A DNA stretch of 64,000 nucleotides from Asterias rubens (Eukaryota > Echinodermata > Asteroidea > Forcipulatida > Asteriidae), in NCBI RefSeq assembly GCF_902459465.1, contig NC_047062.1, forward strand, positions 22,821,919 through 22,885,918, read 5' to 3'. The notes under the pieces were generated by a model. It ran no database searches. It worked only from the letters and a program-made list of their open reading frames with translations, and was not told the origin of the DNA. How positions within the stretch are numbered: the stretch's first letter is position 1; each line of letters starts with the position of its first letter. Below, piece by piece: positions 1-10,500 of this stretch. The position numbers and the translations under genes were made by a program.

Positions 1-86
1 TCTTTGACAATTACCAACGCCTTTAAAGAGCAATGATCTGTTGAAAGGGCTTTAGTTTTATTGTGTACTTCACCCAAACTTGACAG

Positions 87-3000
87 GCTGTTTGCTCACA
101 GCGATGACCCAGACATAGATGAACCATTCCAGGCACCAGAGGGAAACAAGCTTGGAGGAAATGAGACTGATCAAGGTAAGGAAAGGGATGAAGATCTAGG
201 CCTGATACTTCATGTAGGCAAGTGCCCCCTGGTCATTGCATTGGTGCCCTTGAAATGCCCCAGTAGAAATTTACAATTGCCTCACAGGGTGCCCGTATAC
301 CAAGAAGAAAATGCCTTGGTGCCCTTGCCCTTTTAAAAACAGAGCACACAGACCTGAAGATCTTATGACAGGAAAGTAATTCTCGTGGAAACAAATACAG
401 ATTTATAAGAGTAGGCAGGCAATGTGTAATGAAGTGTGATTCTTTAAAACTGAAAGCTAAGGGGAAGGGATGAATCATATGATTAAGGACAAATGCACCC
501 CCTATAAACCAACAACATCAAAGAGAAAAAGGGAAAGGTTACCTGTGCAAAAAGGAAAACCAATATTAAAAAGAATTGATTTTTATTATTAAAGAGAATG
601 TTTTTTATTAATTGATAAAATTGAATAATGAATTTTGTTCAAAGGAAATATTTTTTTTTCCAAAATGTCAAACATCATCTCATTTTGCTCTGTTCTCAAA
701 CCAAACACAACATCAACAACAACAAAGAGAGATGGGAATAGTTATCTGTGCATAAAAGGGGAAACAATAATAAAGAAAAACAGGATGTTTTAGTTTTCTT
801 TTCATTGATATTGAATATTGAATGTTGTTCCAAGGAAACATTTACTCCCATTATTATATCAAACAGCTTCCCATCCTTTTTGCTCTGCGTTCAAGTCAAA
901 ACAACAACAACAACAACAACAAAGTGAGGGGAAAGGTTACCAGGTGCAAAAAAGGAAAACAATATTGAGTTTGTTAAAAGGAAATATTTATTCCCAAATA
1001 TGAAACAGCATCTTATCTTATTCAAAGCAAAAACTGTGTAGACTTTTATGATGGCAGGACATTCTTCCCAATATTTAAATCCAGGCACTGAAGGCAGTGA
1101 GCAACAAACAGGCGAAGGTGGGGACACACAAGAAGAACAAGGAACACCAGCGCAGGCCAAGTCACTCAAGTGTGATGAGTAAGTGAATAAAAACGACAGC
1201 ATGTAAAGCCTCATTAGTTCAAGAAAGCAAATGTGGAGTGAATTTTGCTATGCAAACAATCTTGTTTGTGCCGTTTTCCCAATTGTGCTACCCCCAACCC
1301 CCACCCCCCCCCCAAAACAGTATTATAAAATATTTACAAAATAAAGACTCTTATCTAGTAAAAAACAATAGGTACAGATGTGTGTTGGCACTTCAGAAAT
1401 AACAGTGAACATTTGCACACTTTTGAAGTTTTAAGTGTCCCCCCACTACAATTCTCTTGTCTCAGCTGAACCTTCTCCACAGACAAACAGTAAAAATGTA
1501 TCGGTTTTATTTGAGATGCTTATTAATTAAATAATGTGAAAAGGAATTCTTTTTTTTTAAAACAAAAGTAGTTTTATAATAAAAGTTACACTTTGTACAA
1601 TTTTTGCAGGTGTGGGAAAAAGTTAAGAACACCAGAGGATGTACAAGTAAGTTGCTTTTAAAAAGTAGTTTGAGTGTTTTTGTATTAGTTCACCCAGTTG
1701 TTAGCCTTTTCACTTCAAGTTTCTTTTAAGGGATGTTTTCAGACATTGGGGTGACGTGGTTGAGTGGATAAGAGCACTGAGCTCATCTCAAGCTCTGGTG
1801 TTTCTATTCATCAGAGTGTGAGGGTCCTAGTCCTGACACTTGTGTCCCTGGGCAAGACACTTTACTATAATTACTTCTCTTCTCTTAAAAATGTCAAATG
1901 CAAGTGAACAGATTCTAACAGACTTCTATTTCCCCTCAAATATATTTAGAAACTTAGTTTTTGATGTCTTTCATTCCTTCTTTCACTTAACGTCCAGATG
2001 TTGACACTTTTGAATCCCCAATTTTTTGATTGAAGTAATGTTTACATCGTTAGCTCTCATGTTGAGCAATTCCACCCAAATTGTCCGGTTTTCTTTAATT
2101 AGGTTCATGCGGCAAGAACGGGTCATGAGAATTTCTCTGAATCCCTGGAGGAGATAAAGCCACTGACTGCTGAAGAGAAAAAGGAGCAGGTCTTGAAGTA
2201 CGTACACATATAATGGCGGAAAACAATTTCATAAAGCATGGCTCAGCACCCAAAGCTGCTAAGCAAAGGACAGATTCACTTAGCAGATATTGGTTAGCTC
2301 GGTCAATGATGTTTCTGTGTCCCTTCTTAGTAGATCAACATAAGTCAGGCGACTTCGACCTCTTTGGGCTCGAACTTGCTTAGGCTCCCAGAGGACAAGC
2401 TTGCTGGCTGGAAGCTCAGGGTGGCGATAGCAGTGCCCTGCAAAATTCACTCTTCTAGGATTTACCTTGTATAAATCTGCTGCCTCCTAGCATCCCAAAA
2501 AGTCTTCTCTATACTTTTAGTTTAAGTTTGTGCTCACACACCGATACAAATTTTCACCCTTGCCCCATCATAAGGCATTTTACTCGGAATTCTCAGTATT
2601 ACTTTACTCAGTATGCATTATCCAAACGTAGGGAATGTTTTCAGACTATTCATTTTGGTTTTACCCATATACACCGATGTGTCTTAGCACTGTATACTCG
2701 GTTCTCTCCTGAGTTATGTGTAAAAATCACTGGCATATTACTCTGTTGGTATTTCATTATGTCCCAGATTGCAAGAACGGATGAAACAGCGTCAGCTGGA
2801 GAAACAGCAGGAGGCAAAACGTGAGGCCATCGAGAAGGAGAAGATGAGAAGAAAACAGGGTAAAGACATGACAGAGGCAAAACACAAGTAAGTCTTAGAT
2901 GTACAGATTGCTCAAAAGCCGTGTTCCTATAGACCAATCCGACGCACAGCGGGCGCGCAAGTATTGAGCATCTCGCGCCATTTGCTGCAGTGTCTTCAAT

Positions 3001-5459
3001 GCCTAGATTGTGCACAGAAAGACACCGCAGTTGGTTATTTTTCAGTAGAGGGCGCTACCAATTTTGTTTCGTGGGATTGGTCTATTGGACTTTTTCTTCC
3101 GCTGCCATTCTTTAAGCTTGAAGAAAGAAGCTTGAAGCACCTTGTAAGCCCTTTTAAGGTGCTACATAATTGGGTCTTAAAATTCATCTCTCCAATAACC
3201 TATCTTTCTGAAAGTTTGTGTATTCTCAGCGCCTTTAGTACCTTGTTTGGTACATACATGAGCTGTATTAAGACTTTGATACTATTATACAAAAAAAGAA
3301 GAAGATCTTAACAGTTTATTCCAAATACTAACAGAAAATTACTTGGGCTTCCATTGCTATGAAATTAACCAAGAGTATACAACGCAAATACTTATGATTT
3401 GTTTGCATTAACAAGGATGGAAATGGACGAGGTCAAGAGACTAGCCGAGTTGAAGAGGCAAGAAAAGCTAGATGAAAAGAAAGCAAGGTAAATTACCCAA
3501 AGACGCAACAGTAACCATTAACTAGGTAAAGTCTTCGGAAGCAGTGATTATTTTTGATCTTGGTGAATCATTGTAATATATGTTCTTGAAGAAACACTTT
3601 TTCCATGGTTTTATTTTTACTTCTGAACCTCTTAACCCTTCTCATTTACTACATACCTTGACAACGGACAAAGATGAGCAGAGTATAAGTCTATTCAAAA
3701 GGTTAAAACAAGGAAGGTAGTAGTATCTCTTAAGACCAACTTAATAAATTTATTAGCTTTCATAGCAACTACTTCATCAGTTGCAAAAAAAACAAGACCA
3801 CAACAGCTCTTTTCAGAGCCAACACTCCTCCTGAAAGAGATTTACACATGGTTGTACCCAAACGTTTACTAGAAAACCATGCAAGGCCTCAAAGATGACT
3901 AAGGCACAGAAACAAATTGGTCTGCAGTAGCTAGCAGCATGTAATTTATAGAGATAATTCCTACTATTTAAATTCCTCCCAATAACGTACATTTTCTTGT
4001 TTCATCGGTCAGGCAGAGAGTGAAGGAAGAGATCGAGAGAGACAAGTTGGACAGAGCAGCGAGGTATGCCAAGATGTCAGGTCAAGGAGCAAGTGCTGAA
4101 ACCTCCCCGACTAAGCCCGTTGCAGAGCCTGCAGAACCCCCCACTGCAGCTGCTTCTAAGAAAGTTTACGACTCCACCAGGCTTCAAGTATGACTCGGCA
4201 TAGTTTTGTTCTTTCCCAAGTATTTAAACTTTGTTTTTTTAACAATGCAGTTGTGTTTACCCCCATCTCTTTTCTATACCAAGCCCTTGATGTATGCAAA
4301 GATGAGAAAAAATGCTATTTTTAATAGGAAAATGGCTTTATAACAATAAAGCTACCGGTATATATAAATGTGTTATTTTTAGGTGGTGTTTGCAGTAGGC
4401 CCTTGTGTAATTCTTTTTTTGAGTAGTGTTGGTTCTAAAAAGAACCAATGGTTGATCTTTGAGTTTTCAACCACCGGTTCTTTTCAACATTACTCAAGCA
4501 ACACTACTCAAAAGAGATTCACACACGGTGCTACCGCAAACCTCACCTAATTGCGATCCCACCATGCAAAGTTTCAAATCCAACTAATGTGTTATTGGCA
4601 AACTAGAACAATATATTACAAAATTTCACGATATATTTTTATTTTGTGAATTTAAGATTCGGCTACCCAACGGAACAGCCATCACCCACTCATTTGGAGC
4701 GATGGAACAGCTAGCCTCAGTGAGGCTGTACGTGCAGCTCAACCGAACTGACGGTAACACCACTCCATTCACACTCATGACAACATTCCCTAAGAAAGTC
4801 TACAATGATGAAGACATGGAGAAACCCCTCAAAGAATTAGGTGAGTAATAACCACTTATTCAAAATATCATTGAAATGAATGTATCTTTCTAAGTAATCA
4901 GAAACACTGATGTGTTAGCACTGTATACTTCCCCCCCCCCCCCCCCCCCGAGTCCTGTGAAAAAAAATCACAGGCATATTACGTGGGTGGGATTCGAACC
5001 CACGACCCTTACAATTCTAGAGCAGTGTCTTCCCGAGTAGACGACTGAGATTGCCCGGTAGCTAGAGGCAGTTCGAATCCTATGTTTTGGCAGCGGGTAC
5101 CGCAACGATATTACCCTTACACCGATGTGTGTTAGCATTGTATTTTACTCGGTACTTTCCTGTGTCCTGTCAAACAAAAACTGGAAAGTGGAGCATGTGG
5201 ACTCTGATAAGAGTGGTGTATCTGTCCTTATGCCTATTTGTCGAAAAATTTCAATATTTCTGTACTGGTGTACTTGAGAATTTAATAAATGAAATTTTAG
5301 CTTTGTTTGGTTGTATAGTATTCAATCTTTCCAAACCAAGAGAAGGATTGAAGTACACACTGTGGCTCAAATTGAATTAACTCACACCATTTTTGTACTT
5401 GTTCGTTTGCAGGTCTGGTGCCTTCTGCTGTTCTAATGGTGACCAAACCCGTATCGTGA
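87..5459 (+). CDS. UBXN1: UBXN1-like UBX domain protein (5' partial), spliced
   Basis: Adaptor that links ubiquitinated substrates to the AAA ATPase p97/VCP in cytosol and nucleus. Exons with matching phases: 87-175, 1085-1178, 1610-1646, 2103-2197, 2768-2887, 3416-3487, 4013-4187, 4657-4840, 5413-5459 (TGA). About 303 residues are visible; the UBA domain N-terminus lies left of the window, and the first visible exon begins at the UBA end (LFAHSDDPDIDEPF). A C2H2-type finger is split over exons 2-4 (CDEC, then HAARTGH), followed by the FSESLEEIKPL block, a charged coiled coil (RMKQRQLEKQQEAKREAIEK) and a UBX domain in the last two exons ending LVPSAVLMV. The p97-binding FPR loop reads FPK. 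Family assignment rests on the UBA tail, coiled coil and UBX in the right order. The finger is unlike mammalian UBXN1. It converges on FIBP. Confidence 0.92.
198..356 (+). repeat. CAGGCCTG-flanked dispersed repeat, copy 1
   Basis: About 150-bp interspersed unit with near-palindromic CAGGCCTG-like ends and internal GGTGCCCTTG motifs. Four further copies occur in this window at 16517-16687, 23145-23318, 27868-28046 and 51571-51748, all inside introns and all in the same orientation on the + strand. No protein is encoded; probably a small non-autonomous DNA element. Confidence 0.75.
600..1000 (+). repeat. Threefold diverged tandem repeat in UBXN1 intron
   Basis: Three related stretches follow each other: each has a (CAA)n run, a GAGAAAGGTTACC-type motif, an AAAGGAAAACAATAT motif, then a TTCAAAGGAAATATTT motif, seen around 530-650, 715-850 and 898-995. 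They look like an old tandem duplication of roughly 190 bp units inside the first visible intron. Confidence 0.5.
1748..1890 (+). repeat. tRNA-derived SINE fragment
   Basis: Contains an A-box-like TGGTTGAGTGGATAAGAGC and, about 75 bp later, a B-box-like GGGTCCTAGTCC, followed by a CCCTGGGCAAGACACTTTACT tail segment common to marine invertebrate SINEs. It lies in a UBXN1 intron and cannot fold as a full tRNA. Confidence 0.55.
2650..2768 (-). repeat. SINE tail fragment (family with GATTCGAACCCACGAC)
   Basis: Shares the GGTTTTACCCATATACACCGATGTGT block and the TTAGCACTGTATACTCGG block with copies at 4905-5190, 12225-12380, 18645-18970, 23950-24165 and 48745-48930. Only the 3' half is present, directly before the exon starting at 2768. 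Confidence 0.6.
4430..4600 (+). repeat. Retroelement tail with GGTTCT/AGAACC hairpin
   Basis: Three copies of this tail are in the window (here, 6170-6340 and 22245-22420). Shared features are an inverted GGTTCT...AGAACC pair, a GTGCTACCGCAAACCT-like block and the end block ACCATGCAAAGTTTCAAATCC. The other two copies also carry GAAGACGATCAGA...CTGATCGAAACGT. The shared end suggests a retroelement 3' terminus (Penelope-like or LINE); class not proven. Confidence 0.55.
4905..5190 (-). repeat. tRNA-derived SINE, two partial copies in tandem
   Basis: Reading on the minus strand, the copy at 4905-5050 has a B-box-like GGTTCGAATCC and a CTCTAGAATTG block, and a polyC tract of 19 at 4931-4949 interrupts its tail. 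A second tail starts at 5117 (ACCGATGTGTGTTAGCATTG). Same family as 12225-12380 and 18645-18970. Confidence 0.65.
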
Positions 5460-7583
5460 TGATCACCACCCTACCAACTCTTCTTTGGTCCTACCCCTCT
5501 CTTCCAATCACCATAGCATCTTAAGGCAGGCTTATAGTTTTCCAGTACTGTATTAAAAAAGTTAGGGTTGTATATTACATCCCAACAAATCTGCACAGGC
5601 AGGGAAACTCAAACAGATGCAGAATGGAAATTTACAAAAAGCATATAATAATGTAGGCATATAAAAATAAAACATATAAGTACAAAAAAATGTACATGTG
5701 TATGCAGAAACTTTTCCATAATCTAATTGAACACTCCTCGTAAATATCCAACTCCACAACCACATGTTAAGATGTCAGCACACATTTAATCAGAGCAGCC
5801 GATCTTTGCAGGGAAATCAAGCTGGAACTGTTTTTAAAACAAATTAAACTCAAAAACTGCCTGTATGGTAATTGCATTTATAATGCAAGATTGAGCATAT
5901 AATGCTTTGACATAAGACCATTTTGTGGATACGTATAATAACGTTCTTTGATGTTCTTTGGCAAGTTTTAAACAAAATGCAGACAGTTATATAATACAAA
6001 TCATGAAACCAACTCCATGCCAAGTAAACATTTCTCATCTTTTTCAAACTTTGACTTTATGTATGAGAATCTGTAAAGTGGAAATTTCAAAATTCTAGGT
6101 AAATTTCCTTTAAAACTTTTGAAACTTTTTCAAGAAAGCTCCCTCCTAAAATAATTGTATCTATGTCAACAAGCTTTCGCTAGAAGACGATCAGAGCTTA
6201 CTGATCGAAACGTGGAGTTGAAACCAACGGTTCTTTTCAGAACCACCCCAACTTATTTAGAGACAGTCATTACATGGTGTTTCTGCAAACCTTTCTGTAT
6301 CGTATTTCTACCATGCAAAGTTTCAAATCCTACTTAATTGTTAACAAGTTCTTTGAAGTGTATGTTAGGTCTGTGCATACAAAAAGAAATAAATTACTAT
6401 GGAAGACACTGAATGATTTAAACTGTATGTTTTAATATAGACATTTTCATTATGTACAATTATTTACATCTTACTGTTATTCCGTCAATGGATGTGTTCA
6501 GACTTTCCATTAGCAATTGGACAATAAGTGAGTGCACTGTTTGGTTTTTGGTATTGATACATTTAACAAAACCAAATAGTGTCAAAGTATTGTGCCCACC
6601 ATATCTCGAAATGGCCTGTTGAATGATCAATAATAAAAAGGTTTAGTGCCAACTTCACACATCAATTTGTGTTATTTGTGTTATAAATCCATCATTTAAT
6701 ATTATGAAACTGGTAGTGGGTTACAAGATATTAACACCTGTGCAATATTTTATTGAGTTGCTTGGGCAGGAAATATTGCTAACAACAAAATTCTGCTAAG
6801 CAAAAATACGCAGGAATCCATTTGGTAATAATACATGAGGCATGGTATTTTGGCTGGTAACCTTCATCTGGTGAGCAGTTTGTTTTTTGTTTAGCTTAGC
6901 AGCTATATGAAATAGGGCCCAGTGCTTTATGAATGCCAGACTGCAGAAAGCAAAACAACTGACCATTGCCCATGGTGTACAGCCAATACACTAAATCAAC
7001 CACTGAACACTGCTTTTCTAAGTGGAACTGTAACTTCAGCAAACAAAATAACCAGTTCATTGTTTTCACCACACAAATCCACATTGCATGTATTCAACCG
7101 AGGAAAGACACTGAACAATCATAAACGTCATGTGTTTTTGCTGCATAACTACACTTGTACATCCTTGCATTGGCATATTAGTAGCATAATTCACAATGAC
7201 AATTTCAGTTGTACACTAGTTGACTTACATGTACTTGTCTATTAATCAACAACTTGGTACAGTTTTTAATTGGCTGCATATTGTGCCACATCAAGTTGTA
7301 AACCATTACATGGTACTATGTGAAGGAATACCATGTAGGTCTCATACTTCAACACCTAGCTCTACATACCTTTGGGAAAAAATACTGAGCGCTTTCAGAC
7401 GTCCATCGGTAGTAGATGAAGCTCTAAATAAGAACTGTGTATTTTTTTAACCATACCTCCAGTTAAATGGCTTTTTTTGAAGTCCGCATCTGAGAAGGGG
7501 GGTGTAGCTGACACTAGGGCCCAAGCTCCAAGTGCTATTAGGCTCTTGCTGAACAATTGATGGTACCTGCTGATTGGAGGGTA
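5460..7583. other. Convergent intergenic region UBXN1/FIBP
   Basis: Holds the 3' UTRs of UBXN1 (rightward) and FIBP (leftward). An AATAAA-type signal occurs near 5665 for UBXN1. A retroelement tail sits at 6170-6340. The open frames here are short, overlapping and without recognisable domains, so no gene is called. Confidence 0.6.
6170..6340 (+). repeat. Retroelement tail with GATCAG/CTGATC hairpin
   Basis: Nearly the same as 22245-22420: GAAGACGATCAGAGC, then CTGATCGAAACGT, then a GGTTCTTTTCAGAACC hairpin, and the ACCATGCAAAGTTTCAAATCC end. Located between UBXN1 and FIBP. Confidence 0.6.
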
Positions 7584-10500
7584 TCAGCTGTGGTACATGC
7601 ATTGGATGCACTTTGTTAATGTGGTCATGTATCGGTCCAGTGTAGCATGCAGACGGGTATGCCTGTTGCACAAACAAAATAAATCACAAATCGTGAAATG
7701 GACATGAAATGATGTGAATGAGTTTTAATTGTTACGCATCTTGGGATAAAATTTACTTTTGCCATTGGGTTCTCCCTGAGCAGGCTATAGTGTTCCCCTG
7801 CCCCCCCCCCAAAAAAAAACATGCCCCAAATTATCCAACAGCTATTTCTGTAGTGACCTGCCTTTGCAAAGTTCTAATATAAATTTACATTTCCCTCATA
7901 GAAGTGCCATAATACCAGGGGAAATTTTTCAGCCATGGATCAGTGAAAATTGGTTACGTTTTAAAATGTTGGACACTGGCACTACCGGTACTCAAACAGT
8001 CTTTGGGTAGATGCATAATGAAATCGTACAAGCATCTATATTTATTTATAAGGTGTAAAACGAGAAATCTCCAACAAGCCTAACTTGCCATCAGGGGCAA
8101 AGTAACTAACATATTGTAACACTCCATAGCTTGGTTGGAATAAAATTGCTCATTTGCTTGATATTTAACCCTTTAGAGGCCATCGCAGCCACAAGTGGCT
8201 TGTACCCAAAATTCCAAAGCGGCCGCAAGATTTGACCTACTTTTATTCACATAAAGAGGTCAAAGTAAAGATCATGTCCAGATATGAAATTTTCCAACAT
8301 AGTATGTTTCATAGGGTCCAAATTTCTAAGCACAAAACCAAATATTCTGTTTCATCATATTCCTAATGACCTTTTTACAGACAAAATTTGATGAAAGACA
8401 TTAACAATATTAGTAATGTCTCAACGTTTTGTGATGATAATATAGAAATGAATTGTCTCTAAAAGATTAACTCTGGGCGACAACAATTCAACTGAAGCCC
8501 CAATAATACAAACCTTGCCATTCCCTCCAGTTGATAGCTGTTGGCGGTGTAACTTTTCAGGAACATGCTCATGTCCGTTGTAGTCCACTGTGCTGCCTTC
8601 GTGGGATCAATAATCTACCAATGCAAAAACAAGCCAATATTGTGTTTACTTTAAACTGGTACACATTGGAGGAGACTGCATGGCCTCAGGAAGACCGCAC
8701 TGGACAGGGACGCGTGGAAGGAGTTCACTTCTCGGATCATCACGGGACGGCTGACGCCCTAATGGACCAAAGACGAAGAACACATCGGAGGGGGCTCCAG
8801 GGTCGAGTTCAGTTTTGTGATGCCTTCATTTTCCATTAGATAGTGTCGTTTATGAAAATTACAGGACTTGTTCTAAGATAATTGTTCAATGATTTGGAGT
8901 TGAACAAAGAATGTTTTTACTAGAGTGCGACTTGAACCAAGAGCTTCTGCATTAGAGGGCCAGGTCTACCAACTGAGATATTTAGCCCTATGTTGGCGGT
9001 CTCCCAACTTTTTCAATATCTTTCTTCATGAGTGCCAGTCAGATGGCACACAACTGCCACGGATGTAAGCCAGGGAACGCACCCAAGTTTCTTATACAAC
9101 CTGGGAAGCGGCAGCCAGGGGATCATCTTATGGGGGAGGCGAAGTATATAAAATATAATCACACCTTCTCTACGACATCATTGAAGAAGTCTCTCAGTTC
9201 CCTGGAATGAATCATGCCACTGGCAATGTTGACGATAGGCCGCGAAAGGTTCTATACAACAAGGGAGAAACACAAGTTAAAGGTTTGTTCAAACTTTAAG
9301 GCTTGTGGTTTATTAGTTTATAAACTTTAACGCAGTTACACAAAAATGAAGTTATAATGCGCTGGATTGGGGGGGGGGGAAGAGACCTTGTACACAAAAT
9401 TAACATATATTTTAAAACCTCCAAATGCTTACCTTGAAATTTGATTCAATGTCGGCAAAAGCTTTCTCTGTTATCTTCCCTTTAAGGGAACTACAAATCA
9501 ACCTGTAATGAATGTCAGACACATTTAAACAGTCTACTTAATTTTTATTATTAGTAAAAAAATAAATGCATTTATGCAGATGCAATGTAAAACCACAGCA
9601 TTACAAAAAGTACACATTCTAGCTAGCAATACCTACTATAACTGCATTTTTAAAAGTTTAATCATTTTAATTTAACAAATTTTCCTTGGAACGAATTCCT
9701 TTAATCTTTCACAAAAGAAATTGGTTATAGTTTATGTTATAGTTTATGTTTTCAGCAACTGTTTTCTTAGCAAAAAAAAACAATTCTGTGTAATCATGTT
9801 CAACCTGCATTGTTATTTGAAAACAGCAATATCCGATATGTTTTTGACCTACCCTTTGTGTTGATCACTTGCATCTTTATCACTGATGAGAACCTTGAGT
9901 TCTCTAAGCTCTTGCAGAAACTCTCGGTCGAAATCCGCATCCAAGTCTTCCTTTCTGGAATCTGAACAGTTTGAGGTAAGGAATCGCACAGGTTAAAAGA
10001 TATTACAATGCTTTGGAAGTTCTTATTTATAACTAGTATATTATTATTATATTATTGTTCATGGTTTATTAAAATACTGCAATACAGCAACTACAAGCTG
10101 AAATGTACAGTTACGAACAAAAAAGTAGAAAATATAAAAGGAGCAACAGCAATTTATTACAGAAAAAAAGAAAATATCAAAAAGTAAAAAAAGTAAAAAA
10201 AACCATAAAAACACACACAACAAAGAGCTTTGCCACAAGTTAACAGCATTGAAGTAGGCACAAATAGCATCATTTAGTAATCCAATATTGCTAATGACAT
10301 TATTGAGACTAACATACAGCTACATTGTAATTAACAGTTGACAGACTAAAGAACACATTTAATAAACAAATAAGCAATTTACATTAAAACCATTAATTAC
10401 TATACAAAATATTAGTTATATTATAACTGCCATGGGGAATCAACCAAATGTTCACACAATGCGAACAAAAAACAGAATAGTCGAACGATTGAACCTAAGT

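Noticed and set aside
7447-7677. Minus open frame of 76 codons at the FIBP end
   Set aside because: The FIBP last exon uses a different frame there (LDRYMTTL...MYHS, stop at 7584); the longer frame is a shadow.
8930-8990. Possible tRNA gene on the minus strand
   Set aside because: Has box-like motifs but no full cloverleaf; treated as a tRNA-like SINE scrap. The same applies at 15450-15545, 28320-28390, 52110-52180 and 61450-61520.
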